Below are positions 44,730 through 58,236 of a DNA stretch of 64,000 nt, piece by piece. A program made the position numbers and the translations under genes. Location of the stretch: contig JAWQEG010000279.1 in the NCBI GenBank assembly GCA_033782935.1, positions 1,636,001-1,700,000 of the forward strand. Direction: 5' to 3'. The stretch is from Petrolisthes cinctipes. Its lineage: Eukaryota > Arthropoda > Malacostraca > Decapoda > Porcellanidae. Numbering within the stretch: position 1 is the first letter of the stretch; each line of letters begins with the position of its first letter. The notes under the pieces are model-generated. The model did not search any database. It was not told the origin of the DNA and saw only the letters and a list, made by a program, of their open reading frames with translations.

Positions 44730-47539
44730 TGTACAGATCGCTTCTGGGACCTCTAAATATCGAATTTTCGGGTGTTTTGGGTCTGAATTTGAGATATCGA
44801 CTTTTTGGCACCTAAAAGATCGATTTTTAGCATGTTTTTAGCCTATATTTTGAAAATATTCTAGCACTGTACAGATTGCTTCTGGGACCCCAAAATATTG
44901 AATTTTCGGGTGTTTTGAGCCTGAATTTGAGATATAAACGGGTACAGAAGATACATGCACATATTGACTTTGGGCACCAAAAATATCGATTTTCAGCATG
45001 TTTTGGGCCTGAATTTTGAAAATACTCTAACACGGAGTAGGCATGTACAGATCGCTTCTGGGACCCCAAAATATCGAATTTTCGGGTGTTTAGAGCCTGA
45101 ATTTGAGATATAAACGGGTACAGAAGATGCATGCACATATCGACTTTTGGGCACCTAAAAGATCGATTTTCAGTATGTTTTTGGCCTGTATTTTGAAAAT
45201 ACTCTAACAAGGAGTAGGCATGTACAGATACCTTCTGGGACCTCTAAATAACGAATTTTCGGGTGTTTTGGGACTGAATTTGATATATCGATTTTTTGGC
45301 ACCTAAAATGTCGATTTTTAGCATGTTTTTAGCCTATATTTTGAAAATATTCTAGCACTGTGTAGGCATGTACAGATTGCTTCTGGGACCCCAAAATATT
45401 GAATTTTCGGGTGTTTTGAGCCTGAATTTGAGATATAAACGGGTACAGAAGATACATGCACATATTGACTTTGGGCATCTAAAATATCGATTTTCAGCAT
45501 GTTTTGGGCCTGTATTTTGAAAATACTCTAACACTGAGTAGGCATGTACAGATCGCTTCTGGGACCACAAAATATCGAATTTTCGGGTGTTTTGGGCCAG
45601 AATTTGAGATATAAACGGGTACTGAAGATGCATGCACATATCGACATTTGGGCACCTAAAAGATCGATTTTCAGTATGTTTTTGGCCTGTATTTTGAAAA
45701 TACTCTAACACTGAGTAGGCATGTACAGATCGCTTCTGGGACCCCTAAATATCGAATTTTCGGGTGTTTTGGGACTGAATTTGAGATATCGACTTTTTGG
45801 CACCTAAAAGATCGATTTTTAGCATGTTTTTAGCCTATATTATGAAAATATTCTAGCACTGAGTAGGCATGTACAGATTGCTTCTGGGACCCCAAAATAT
45901 TGAATTTTCGGGTGTTTTGAGCCTGAATTTGAGATATAAACGGGTACAGAAGATACATGTACATATTGACTTTGGGCACCAAAAATATCGATTTTCAGCA
46001 TGTTTTGGGCCTGAATTTTGAAAATACTCTAACACGGAGTAGGCATGTACAGATCGCTTCTGGGACCCCAAAATATCGAATTTTCGGGTGTTTAGGGCCA
46101 GAATTTGAGATATAAACGGGTACAGAAGATGCATGCACATATCGACTTTTGTGCACCTAAAAGATCGATTTTCAGTATGTTTTTGGCCTGTATTTTGAAA
46201 ATACTCTAACACGGAGTAGGCATGTACAAATACCTTCTGGGACCTCTAAATATCGAATTTTCGGGTGTTTTGGGACTGAATTTGAGATATCGATTTTTTG
46301 GCACCTAAAAGATCTATTTTTAGCATGTTTTTAGCCTATATTTTGAAAATATTCTAGCACTGTACAGATTGCTTCTGGGACCCCAAAATATTGAATTTTC
46401 GGGTGTTTTGAGCCTAAATTTGAGATATAAACGGGTACAGAAGATACATGCACATATTGACTTTAGGCACCAAAAATATCGATTTTCAGCATGTTTTGGG
46501 CCTGAATTTTGAAAATACTCTAACACGGAGTAGGCATGTACAGATCGCTTCTGGGACCCCAAAATATCGAATTTTCGGGTGTTTAGGGCCAGAATTTGAG
46601 ATATAAACGGGTACAGAAGATGCATGCACATATCGACTTTTGGCCACCTAAAAGATCGATTTTCAGTATGTTTTTGGCCTATATTTTGAAAATACTCTAA
46701 CACGGAGTAGGCATGTACAGATACCTTCTGGGACCTCTAAATATCGAATTTTCGGGTGTTTTGGGACTGAATTTGAGATATCGATTTTTTGGCACCTAAA
46801 ATGTCGATTTTTAGCATGTTTTTAGCCTATATTTTGAAAATATTCTAGAACTGTGTAGGCATGTACAGATTGCTTCTGGGACCCCAAAATATTGAATTTT
46901 CGGGTGTTTTGAGCCTGAATTTGAGATATAAACGGGTACTGAAGATACATGCACATATTGACTTTTGTGCACCTAAAAGATCAATTTTCAGTATGTTTTG
47001 AGCATGTATTTTGAAAATACTCTAACACGGAGTAGGCATGTACAGATCGCTTCTGGGACCCATAAATATCGAATTTTCGGGTGTTTTAGGACTGAATTTG
47101 AGATATCGACTTTTTGGCACCTAAAAGATCGATTTTTAGCATGTTTTTAGCCTATATTTTGAAAATATTCTAGCACTGAGTAGGCATGTACAGATTTCTT
47201 CTGGGACCCCAAAATATTGAATTTTCGGGTGTTTTGAGCCTGAATTTGAGATATAAACGGGTACAGAAGATACATGCACATATTGACTTTGGGCATCTAA
47301 AATATCGATTATCAGCATGTTTTGGGCCTGAATTTTGAAAATACTCTAACACTGAGTAGGCATGTGCAGATTGCTTCTGGGACCCCAAAATATTGAATTT
47401 TCGGGTGTTTTGAGCCTGAATTTGAGATATAAACGGGTACTGAAGATGCATGCACATATCGACTTTTGTGCACCTAAAAGATCGATTTTCAGTATGTTTT
47501 GAGCATGTATTTTGAAAATATTCTAACACGGAGTAGGCA
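44730..47539. repeat. Trimer run, mostly S-L1p-L3
   Basis: Order: Sb10, L1p, L3, Sa, L1, L-hybrid, Sb, L1p, L3, Sa10, L1p, L3, Sa, L2, Sb, L1, L2. The part 46361-46861 pairs with 52857-53357 at offset 6496 and, through it, with 54703-55203. All three carry TTTTGGCCACC in L3 and CTAGAACTGTG at the end of Sa. Confidence 0.83.
44868..45043 (+). repeat. Reference long monomer L1p (176 bp)
   Basis: L1p has the L1 head and the ACAGAAGATACATG block. From GGGCACCAAAAATATCG onward it differs: the tail reads GTTTTGGGCCTGAATTTTG and ends CTAACACGGAG rather than CACTGAG. L1p is normally followed by L3, giving S-L1p-L3 modules parallel to S-L1-L2. The TATTTTG-to-AATTTTG change breaks one arm of the 15-bp dyad that the other classes keep. 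Confidence 0.92.
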
Positions 47540-48818
47540 TGTACAGATACCTTCTGGGACCTCTAAATATCGAATTTTCGGGTGTTTTAGGACTGAATTT
47601 GATATATCGATTTTTTGGCACCTAAAATGTCGATTTTTAGCATGTTTTTAGCCTATATTTTGAAAATATTCTAGCACTGTGTAGGCATGTACAGATTACT
47701 TCTGGGACCCTAAAATATTGAATTTTCGGGTGTTTTGAGCCTGAATTTGAGATATAAACGGGTACAGAAGATACATGCACATATTGACTTTGGGCATCTA
47801 AAATATCGATTTTCAGCATGTTTTGGGCCTGTATTTTGAAAATACTCTAACACTGAGTAGGCATGTACAGATTGCTTCTGGGACCCCAAAATATTGAATT
47901 TTCGGGTGTTTTGAGCCTGAATTTGAGATATAAACGGGTACTGAAGATGCATGCACATATCGACTTTTGTGCACCTAAAAGATCGATTTTCAGTATGTTT
48001 TGAGCATGTATTTTGAAAATACTCTAACACGGAGTAGGCATGTACAGATCGCTTCTGGGACCCCTAAATATCGAATTTTCGGGTGTTTTGGGACTGAATT
48101 TGAGATATCGACTTTTTGGCACTTAAAAGATAGATTTTTAGCATGTTTTTAGCCTATATTTTGAAAATATTCTAGCACTGTACAGATTGCTTCTGGGACC
48201 CCAAAATATTGAATTTTCGGGTGTTTTGAGCCTGAATTTGAGATATAAACGGGTACTGAAGATGCATGCACATATCGACTTTTGTGCACCTAAAAGATCG
48301 ATTTTTAGTATGTTTTGAGCATGTATTTTGAAAATACTCTAACACGGAGTAGGCATGTACAGATACCTTCTGGGACCTCTAAATATCGAATTTTCGGGTG
48401 TTTTGGGACTGAATTTGAGATATCGATTTTTTGGCACCTAAAATGTCGATTTTTAGCATGTTTTTAGCCTATATTTTGAAAATATTCTAGCACTGTACAG
48501 ATTGCTTCTGGGACCCCAAAATATTGAATTTTCGGGTGTTTTGAGCCTGAATTTGAGATATCGATTTTTTGGCACCTAAAATGTCGATTTTTAGCATGTT
48601 TTTAGCCTATATTTTGAAAATATTCTAGCACTGTGTAGGCATGTACAGATTGCTTCTGGGACCCCAAAATATTGAATTTTCGGGTGTTTTGATCCTGAAT
48701 TTGAGATATAAACGGGTACTGAAGATGCATGCACATATCGACTTTTGTGCACCTAAAAGATCGATTTTCAGTATGTTTTGAGCATGTATTTTGAAAATAT
48801 TCTAACACGGAGTAGGCA
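47540..48818. repeat. 1279-bp block, first tandem copy
   Basis: Order: Sa, L1, L2, Sb10, L2, Sa10, L/S chimera, L2. Private marks shared with the next copy are GTTTTAGGACTG in Sa, GATTACTTCTGGG in L1, and TTTTTAGTATG in L2. The two copies are near-identical, and 47637-48800 aligns with 48916 onward without a length change. Confidence 0.87.
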
Positions 48819-50274
48819 TGTACAGATACCTTCTGGGACCTCTAAATATCGAATTTTCGGGTGTTTTAGGACTGAATTTGATATATCGATTTTTTGGCAC
48901 CTAAAATGTCGATTTTTAGCATGTTTTTAGCCTATATTTTGAAAATATTCTAGCACTGTGTAGGCATGTACAGATTACTTCTGGGACCCTAAAATATTGA
49001 ATTTTCGGGTGTTTTGAGCCTGAATTTGAGATATAAACGGGTACAGAAGATACATGCACATATTGACTTTGGGCATCTAAAATATCGATTTTCAGCATGT
49101 TTTGGGCCTGTATTTTGAAAATACTCTAACACTGAGTAGGCATGTACAGATTGCTTCTGGGACCCCAAAATATTGAATTTTCGGGTGTTTTGAGCCTGAA
49201 TTTGAGATATAAACGGGTACTGAAGATGCATGCACATATCGACTTTTGTGCACCTAAAAGATCGATTTTCAGTATGTTTTGAGCATGTATTTTGAAAATA
49301 CTCTAACACGGAGTAGGCATGTACAGATCGCTTCTGGGACCCCTAAATATCGAATTTTCGGGTGTTTTGGGACTGAATTTGAGATATCGACTTTTTGGCA
49401 CTTAAAAGATAGATTTTTAGCATGTTTTTAGCCTATATTTTGAAAATATTCTAGCACTGTACAGATTGCTTCTGGGACCCCAAAATATTGAATTTTCGGG
49501 TGTTTTGAGCCTGAATTTGAGATATAAACGGGTACTGAAGATGCATGCACATATCGACTTTTGTGCACCTAAAAGATCGATTTTTAGTATGTTTTGAGCA
49601 TGTATTTTGAAAATACTCTAACACGGAGTAGGCATGTACAGATACCTTCTGGGACCTCTAAATATCGAATTTTCGGGTGTTTTGGGACTGAATTTGAGAT
49701 ATCGATTTTTTGGCACCTAAAATGTCGATTTTTAGCATGTTTTTAGCCTATATTTTGAAAATATTCTAGCACTGTACAGATTGCTTCTGGGACCCCAAAA
49801 TATTGAATTTTCGGGTGTTTTGAGCCTGAATTTGAGATATCGATTTTTTGGCACCTAAAATGTCGATTTTTAGCATGTTTTTAGCCTATATTTTGAAAAT
49901 ATTCTAGCACTGTGTAGGCATGTACAGATTGCTTCTGGGACCCCAAAATATTGAATTTTCGGGTGTTTTGATCCTGAATTTGAGATATAAACGGGTACAG
50001 AAGATATATTCACATATTGACTTTGGGCACCAAAAATATCAATTTTCAGCATGTTTTTGGGCCTGAATTTTGAAAATACTCTAACACGGAGTAGGCATGT
50101 ACAGATCGCTTCTGGGACCCCAAAATATCGAATTTTCGGGTGTTTTGAGCCTGAATTTGAGATATAAACGGGTACTGAAGATGCATGCACATATCGACTT
50201 TTGTGCACCTAAAAGATCGATTTTCAGTATGTTTTCAGCATGTATTTTGAAAATACTCTAACACGGAGTAGGCA
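48819..50274. repeat. 1279-bp block, second copy, extended
   Basis: Order: Sa, L1, L2, Sb10, L2, Sa10, L/S chimera, then L1p(177) and L2. It matches the previous block through the chimera at 49773, where the preceding copy has only one more long monomer. It also matches 39288-40743 over its full 1456 bp, including GATCCTGAATTTG, ATATATTCACATATTG and GTTTTTGGGCCTG. Confidence 0.87.
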
Positions 50275-50863
50275 TGTACAGATCGCTTCTGGGACCCCTA
50301 AATATCGAATTTTCGGGTGTTTTGGGACTGAATTTGAGATATCGTTTGTTTGGCACCTAAAAGATCGATTTTTAGCATGTTTTTAGCCTATATTTTGAAA
50401 ATATTCTAGCACTGAGTAGGCATGTACAGATTGCTTCTGGGACCCCAAAATATTGAATTTTCGGGTGTTTTGAGCCTGAATTTGAGATATAAACGGGTAC
50501 AGAAGATACATGCACATATTGACTTTGGGCATCTAAAATATCGATTTTCAGCATGTTTTGGGCCTGTATTTTGAAAATACTCTAACACTGAGTAGGCATG
50601 TACAGATTGCTTCTGGGACCCCAAAATATTGAATTTTCGGGTGTTTTGAGCCTGAATTTGAGATATAAACGGGTACTGAAGATGCATGCACATATCGACT
50701 TTTGTGCACCTAAAAGATCGATTTTCAGTATGTTTTGAGCGTGTATTTTGAAAATACTCTAACACGGAGTAGGCATGTACAGATCGCTTCTGGGATCACT
50801 AAAGATCGATTTTTAGCATGTTTTCAGCCTATATTTTGAAAATATTCTAGCACTGAGTGCCTA
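50275..50863. repeat. Trimer ending in an 88-bp remnant monomer
   Basis: Order: Sb, L1, L2, then an 88-bp fragment (50776-50863). The fragment has GATCGCTTCTGGGATCACTAAAGATCG: the normal Sb runs from GGGACCCC to CACCTAAAAGATCG over 60 more bases. Its end is also altered (GAGTGCCTATGTACAG for GAGTAGGCATGTACAG). It is the shortest unit in the window and occurs once. Confidence 0.87.
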
Positions 50864-52718
50864 TGTACAGATTGCTTCTCGGACCCCAAAATATTGAATT
50901 TTCGGGTGTTTTGAGCCTGAATTTGAGATATAAACGGGTACAGAAGATACATGCACATATTGACTTTGGGCACCAAAAATATCGATTTTCAGCATGTTTT
51001 GGGCTTGAATTTTGAAAATACTCTAACTCGGAGTAGGCATGTACAGATCGCTTCTGGGACCCCAAAATATTGAATTTTCGGGTGTTTAGGGCCAGAATTT
51101 GAGATATAAACGGGTACAGAAGATGCATGCACATATCGACTTTTGGGCACCTAAAAGATCGATTTTCAGTATGTTTTTGGCCTGTATTTTGAAAATACTC
51201 TAACACGGAGTAGGCATGTACAGATACCTTTTGGGACCTCGAAATATCGAATTTTCGGGTGTTTTGGGACTGAATTTGAGATATCGTTTTCTTGGCACCT
51301 AAAATGTCGATTTTTAGCATGTTTTTAGCCTATATTTTGAAAATATTCTAGCACTGTGTAGGCATGTACAGATTGCTTCTGGGACCCCAAAATATTGAAT
51401 TTTCGGGTGTTTTGAGCCTGAATTTGAGATATAAACGGGTACAGAAGATACATGCACATATTGACTTTGGGCACCAAAAATATCGATTTTCAGCATGTTT
51501 TGGGCCTGAATTTTGAAAATACTCTAACACGGAGTAGGCATGTACAGATCGCTTCTGGGACCCCAAAATATCGAATTTTCGGGTGTTTAGGGCCAGAATT
51601 TGAGATATAAACGGGTACAGAAGATGCATGCACATATCGACTTTTGGGCACCTAAAAGATCGATTTTCAGTATGTTTTTGGCCTGTATTTTGAAAATACT
51701 CTAACACGGAGTAGGCATGTACAGATCGTTTCTGGGACCTCTAAATATCGAATTTTCGGGTGTTTTGGGACTGAATTTGAGATATCGATTTTTTGGCACC
51801 TAAAATGTCGATTTTTAGCATGTTTTTAGCCTATATTTTGAAAATATTCTAGCACTGTATAGGCATGTACAGATTGCTTCTGGGACCCCAAAATATTGAA
51901 TTTTCGGGTGTTTTGAGCCTGAATTTGAGATATAAACGGGTACAGAAGATACATGCACATATTGACTTTAGGCATCTAAAAGATCGATTTTTAGCATGTT
52001 TTGGGCCTGTATTTTGAAAATACTCTAGCACTGAGTAGGCATGTACAGATTGCTTCTGGGACCCCAAAATATTGAATTTTCGGGTGTTTTGAGCCTGAAT
52101 TTGAGATATAAACGGGTACAGAAGATACATGCACATATTGACTTTGGGCACCAAAAATATCGATTTTCAGCATGTTTTGGGCCTGAATTTTGAAAATACT
52201 CTAACACGGAGTAGGCATGTACAGATCGCTTCTGGGACCCCAAAATATCGAATTTTCGGGTGTTTAGGGCCAGAATTTGAGATATAAACGGGTACAGAAG
52301 ATGCATGCACATATCGACTTTTGGGCACCTAAAAGATCGATTTTCAGTATGTTTTTGGCCTGTATTTTGAAAATACTCTAACACGTTGTAGGCATGTACA
52401 GATACCTTCTGGGACCTCGAAATATCGAATTTTCGGGTGTTTTGGGACTGAATTTGAGATATCGATTTTTTTGCACCTAAAATGTCGATTTTTAGCATGT
52501 TTTTCGCCTATATCATGAAAATATTCTAGCACTGTGTATGCATGTACAGATTGCTTCTGGGACCCCAAAATATTGAATTTTCGGGTGTTTTGAGCCTGAA
52601 TTTGAGATATAAACGGGTACAGAAGATACATGCACATATTGACTTTGGGCATCTAAAATATCGATTTTCAGCATGTTTTGGGCCTGTATTTTGAAAATAC
52701 TCTAACACTGAGTAGGCA
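50864..52718. repeat. Sa-L1p-L3 trimer run
   Basis: Order: L1p, L3, Sa, L1p, L3, Sa, L1v, L1p, L3, Sa, L1. A 501-bp trimer is clear at 51217-51717. The L1v at 51866-52041 is an early occurrence of the monomer that becomes regular after 55.9 kb. The Sa copies at 51217 and 52395 carry GACCTCGAAATATCG. Confidence 0.83.
51541..51717 (+). repeat. Reference long monomer L3 (177 bp)
   Basis: L3 is marked by GATCGCTTC, CAAAATATCG, GTGTTTAGGGCCAG, ACAGAAGATGCATG, ATCGACTTTTGGGCACC and GTATGTTTTTGGCCTG. Compared with L1 and L2 it carries CG at two head sites where those classes carry TG. L3 almost always precedes Sa. Confidence 0.93.
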
Positions 52719-54564
52719 TGTACAGATTGCTTCTGGGACACCTAAATATCGAATTTTCGGGTGTTTTGGGACTGAATTTGAGATATCGACTTTTTGGCAC
52801 CTAAAAGATCGATTTTTAGCATGTTTTTAGCCTATATTTTGAAAATATTCTAGCACTGTACAGATTGCTTCTGGTACCCCAAATTAATGAATTTTCGGGT
52901 GTTTTGAGCCTGAATTTGAGATATAAACGGGTACAGAAGATACATACACATATTGACTTTGGGCACCAAAAATATCGATTTTCAGCATGTTTTGGGCCTG
53001 AATTTTGGAAATACTCTAACACGGAGTAGGCATGTACAGATCGCTTCTGGGACCCCAAAATATCAAATTTTCGGGTGTTTAGGGCCAGAATTTGAGATAT
53101 AAACGGGTACAGGAGATGTATGCACATATCGACTTTTGGCCACCTAAAAGATCGATTTTCAGTATGTTTTTGGCCTGTATTTTGAAAATACTCTAACACG
53201 GAGTAGGCATGTACAGATACCTTCTGGGACCTCTAAATATCGAATTTTCGGGTGTTTTGGGACTGAATTTGAGATATCGATTTTTTGGCACCTAAAATGT
53301 CGATTTTTAGCATGTTTTTAGCCTATATTTTGAAAATATTCTAGAACTGTGTAGGCATGTACAGATTGCTTCTGGGACCCCAAAATATTGAATTTTCGGG
53401 TGTTTTGAGCCTGAATTTGAGATATAAACGGGTACAGAAGATACATGCACATATTGACTTTGGGCATCTAAAATATCGATTTTCAGCATGTTTTGGGCCT
53501 GTATTTTGAAAATACTCTAACACTGAGTAGGCATGTACAGATTGCTTCTGGGACCCCAAAATATTGAATTTTCGGGTGTTTTGAGCATGAATTTGAGATA
53601 TAAACGGGTACTGAAGATGCATGCACATATCGACTTTTGTGCACCTAAAAGATCGATTTTCAGTATGTTTTGAGCATGTATTTTAAAAATACTCTAACAC
53701 GGAGTAGGCATGTACAGATCGCTTCTGGGACCCCTAAATATCGAATTTTCGGGTGTTTTGGGACTGAATTTGAGATATAAACGGGTACAGAAGATACATG
53801 CACATATTGACTTTGGGCACCAAAAATATCGATTTTCAGCATGTTTTGGGCCTGAATTTTGAAAATACTCTAACACGGAGTAGGCATGTACAGATCGCTT
53901 CTGGGACCCCAAAATATCGAATTTTCGGGTGTTTAGGGCCAGAATTTGAGATATAAAAGGGTACAGAAGATGCATGCACATATCGACTTTTGGGCACCTA
54001 AAAGATCGATTTTCAGTATGTTTTTGGCCTGTATTTTGAAAATACTCTAACACGGAGTAGGCATGTACAGATACCTTCTGGGACCTCTAAATATCGAATT
54101 TTCGGGAGTTTTGGGACTGAATTTGAGATATCGATTTTTTGGCACCTAAAATGTCGATTTTTAGCATGTTTTTAGCCTATATTTTGAAAATATTCTAGCA
54201 CTGTGTAGGCATGTACAGATTGCTTCTGGGACCCCAAAATATTGAATTTTCGGGTGTTTTGAACCTGAATTTGAGATATAAACGGGTACAGAAGATACAT
54301 GCACATATTGACTTTGGGCATCTAAAATATCGATTTTCAGCATGTTTTGGGCCTGTATTTTGAAAATACTCTAACACTGAGTAGGCATGTACAGATTGCT
54401 TCTGGGACCCCAAAATATTGAATTTTCGGGTGTTTTGAGCCTGAATTTGAGATATAAACGGGTACTGAAGATGCATGCACATATCGACTTTTGGGCACCT
54501 AAAAGATCGATTTTCAGTATGTTTTGAGCATGTATTTTGAAAATACTCTAACACGGAGTAGGCA
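52719..54564. repeat. 1846-bp block, first copy
   Basis: Order: Sb10, L1p, L3, Sa, L1, L2, Sb-head/L1p chimera, L3, Sa, L1, L2. The first six monomers (52719-53710, 992 bp) are repeated at 54565-55556. Shared private marks are GGGACACCTAAATATCG, CTGGTACCCC, AATATCAAATTTTC, ACAGGAGATG, TTTTGGCCACC and CTAGAACTGTG. Confidence 0.86.
53711..53886 (+). repeat. Sb-head / L1p-tail chimeric monomer (176 bp)
   Basis: It opens as Sb (GATCGCTTC, GGGACCCCTAAATATCG, GTTTTGGGACTG) but then carries the 29-bp block and an L1p tail. Chimeras of the same kind, with an Sb head and an L1 tail, are at 59739-59914 and 63087-63262. The switch lies at or next to the GAATTTGAGATAT border of the 29-bp block. Confidence 0.87.
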
Positions 54565-55880
54565 TGTACAGATCGCTTCTGGGACACCTAAATATCGAAT
54601 TTTCGGGTGTTTTGGGACTGAATTTGAGATATCGACTTTTTGGCACCTAAAAGATCGATTTTTAGCATGTTTTTAGCCTATATTTTGAAAATATTCTAGC
54701 ACTGTACAGATTGCTTCTGGTACCCCAAAATATTGAATTTTCGGGTGTTTTGAGCCTGAATTTGAGATATAAACGGGTACAGAAGATACATGCCCATATT
54801 GACTTTGGGCACCAAAAATATCGATTTTCAGCATGTTTTGGGCCTGAATTTTGAAAATACTCTAACACGGAGTAGGCATGTACAGATCGCTTCTGGGACC
54901 CCAAAATATCAAATTTTCGGGTGTTTAGGGCCAGAATTTGAGATATAAACGGGTACAGGAGATGCATGCACATATCGACTTTTGGCCACCTAAAAGATCG
55001 ATTTTCAGTATGTTTTTGGCCTGTATTTTGAAAATACTCTAACACGGAGTAGGCATGTACAGATACCTTCTGGGACCTCTAAATATCGAATTTTCGGGTG
55101 TTTTGGGACTGAATTTGAGATATCGATTTTTTGGCACCTAAAATGTCGATTTTTAGCATATTTTTAGCTTATATTTTGAAAATATTCTAGAACTGTGTAG
55201 GCATGTACAGATTGCTTCTGGGACCCCAAAATATTGAATTTTCGGGTGTTTTGAGCCTGAATTTGAGATATAAACGGGTACAGAAGATACATGCACATAT
55301 TGACTTTGGGCATCTAAAATATCGATTTTCAGCATGTTTTGTGCCTGTATTTTGAAAATACTCTAACACTGAGTAGGCATGTACAGATTGCTTCCGGGAC
55401 CCCAAAATATTGAATTTTCGGGTGTTTTGAGCCTGAATTTGAGATATAAACGGGTACTGAAGATGCATGCACATATCGACTTTTGTGCACCTAAAAGATC
55501 GATTTTCAGTATGTATTGAGCATGTATTTTGAAAATACTCTAACACGGAGTAGACATGTACAGATCGCTTCTGGGACCCCTAAATATCGAATTTTCAGGT
55601 GTTTTGGGACTGAATTTGAGATATCGACTTTTTGGCACCTAAAAGATCGATTTTTAGCATGTTTTTAGCCTATATTTTGAAAATATTCTAGCACTGAGTA
55701 GGCATGTACAGATTGCTTCTGGGACCCCAAAATATTGAATTTTCGAGTGTTTTGAGCCTGAATTTGAGATATAAACGGGTACAGAAGATACATGCACATA
55801 TTGACTTTGGGCACCAAAAATATCGATTTTCAGCATGTTTTGGGCCTGAATTTTGAAAATACTCTAGCACTGAGTAGGCA
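54565..55880. repeat. Second copy of the 992-bp hexamer plus a trimer part
   Basis: Order: Sb10, L1p, L3, Sa, L1, L2, Sb, L1p. The first 992 bp repeat 52719-53710. From 55557 the sequence continues Sb-L1p, which is the order of the right-hand array, so this is the transition into the heptamer region. Confidence 0.83.
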
Positions 55881-58236
55881 TGTACAGATACCTTCTGGGA
55901 CCTCTAAATATCGAATTTTCGGGAGTTTTGGGACTGAATTTGAGATATAGATTTTTTGGCACCTAAAATGTCGATTTTTAGCATGTTTTTATCCTATATT
56001 TTGAAAATATTCTAGCACTGTGTAGGCATGTACAGATTGCTTCTGGGACCCCAAAATATTGAATTTTTGGGTGTTTTGAACCTGAATTTGAGATATAAAC
56101 GGGTACTGAAGATACATGCACATATTGACTTAGGTCATCTAAAAGATCGATTTTTAGCATGTTTTGGGCCTGTATTTTGAAAATACTCTAGCACTGAGTA
56201 GGCATGTACAGATTGCTTCTGGGACCCCAAAATATTGAATTTTCGGGTGTTTTGAGCCTGAATTTGAGATATAAACGGGTACAGAAGATACATGCACATA
56301 TTGACTTTGGGCATCTAAAATATCGATTTTCAGCATGTTTTGGGCCTGTATTTTGAAAATACTCTAACACTGAGTAGGCATGTACAGATTGCTTCTGGGA
56401 CCCCAAAATATTGAATTTTCGGGTGTTTTGAGCCTGAATTTGAGATATAAACGGGTACTGAAGATGCATGCACATATCGACTTTTGTGCACCTAAAAGAT
56501 CGATTTTTAGTATGTTTTGAGCATGTATTTTGAAAATACTCTAACACGGAGTAGACATGTACAGATCGCTTCTGGGACCCCTAAATATCGAATTTTCGGG
56601 TGTTTTGGGACTGAATTTGAGATATCGACTTTTTGGCACCTAAAAGATCGATTTTTAGCATGTTTTTAGCCTATATTTTGAAAATATTCTAGCACTGAGT
56701 AGGCATGTACAGATTGCTTCTGGGACCCCAAAATACTGAATTTTCGGGTGTTTTGAGCCTGAATTTGAGATATAAACGGGTACAGAAGATACATTCACAT
56801 ATTGACTTTGGGCATCTAAAATATCGATTTTCAGCATGTTTTGGGCCTGTATTTTGAAAATACTCTAACACTGAGTAGGCATGTACAGATTGCTTCTGGG
56901 ACCCAAAAATATTGAATTTTCGGGTGTTTTGAGCCTGAATTTGAGATATAAACGGGTACAGAAGATACATGCACATATTGACTTTGGGCACCAAAAATAT
57001 CGATTTTCAGCATGTTTTGGGCCTGAATTTTGAAAATACTCTAACACGGAGAAGGCATGTATAGATCGCTTCTGGGACCCCAAAATATCGAATTTTCGGG
57101 TGTTTAGGGCCAGAATTTGAGATATAAACGGGTACAGAAGATGCATGCACATATCGACTTTTGGGCACCTAAAAAATCGATTTTCAGTATGTTTTTGGCC
57201 TGTATTTTGAAAAAACTCTAACACGGAGTAGGCATGTACAGATACCTTTTGGGACCTCTAAATATCGAATTTTCGGGTGTTTTGGGACTGAATTTGAGAT
57301 ATCGATTTTTTGGCACCTAAAATGTCGATTTTTAGCATGTTTTTAGCCTATATTTTGAAAATATTCTAGCACTGTGTAGGCATGTACAGATTGCTTCTGG
57401 GACCCCAAAATATTGAATTTTCGGGTGTTTTGAGCCTGAATTTGAGATATAAACGGGTACAGAAGATACATGCACATATTGACTTTGGGCATCTAAAATA
57501 TCGATTTTCAGCATGTTTTGGGCCTGTATTTTGAAAATACTCTAACACTGAGTAGGCATGTACAGATTGCTTCTGGGACCCCAAAATATTGAATTTTCGG
57601 GTGTTTTGAGCCTGAATTTGAGATATAAACGGGTACTGAAGATGCATGCACATATCGACTTTTGTGCACCTACAAGATCGATTTTTAGTATGTTTTGAGC
57701 ATGTATTTTGAAAATACTCTAACACGGAGTAGACATGTACAGATCGCTTCTGGGAACCCTAAATATCGAATTTTCGGGTGTTTTGGGACTGAATTTGAGA
57801 TATCGACTTTTTGACACCTAAAAGTTCGATTTTTAACATGTTTTTAGCCTATATTTTGAAAATATTCTAGCACTGTGTAGGCATGTACAGATTGCTTCTG
57901 GGACCCCAAAATATTGAATTTTCGGGTGTTTTGAGCCTGAATTTGAGATATAAACGGGTACAGAAGATACATGCACATATTGACTTTGGGCACCAAAAAT
58001 ATCGATTTTCAGCATGTTTTGGGCCTGAATTTTGAAAATACTCTAACACGGAGAAGGCATGTATAGATCGCTTCTGGGACCCCAAAATATCGAATTTTCG
58101 GGTGTTTAGGGCCAGAATTTGAGATATAAACGGGTACAGAAGATGCATGCACATATCGACTTTTGGGCACCTAAAAGATCGATTTTCAGTATATTTTTGG
58201 CCTGTATTTTGAAAATACTCTAACACGCAGTAGGCA
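55881..58236. repeat. Heptamer array, two length-variant units
   Basis: Unit 55881-57234 is an octamer (Sa, L1v, L1, L2, Sb, L1, L1p, L3; 1354 bp) and unit 57235-58236 is a hexamer (Sa, L1, L2, Sb, L1p, L3; 1002 bp). They differ from the 1178-bp heptamer by plus and minus one 176-bp monomer. Adjacent plus-one and minus-one units suggest exchange out of register. Confidence 0.87.
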
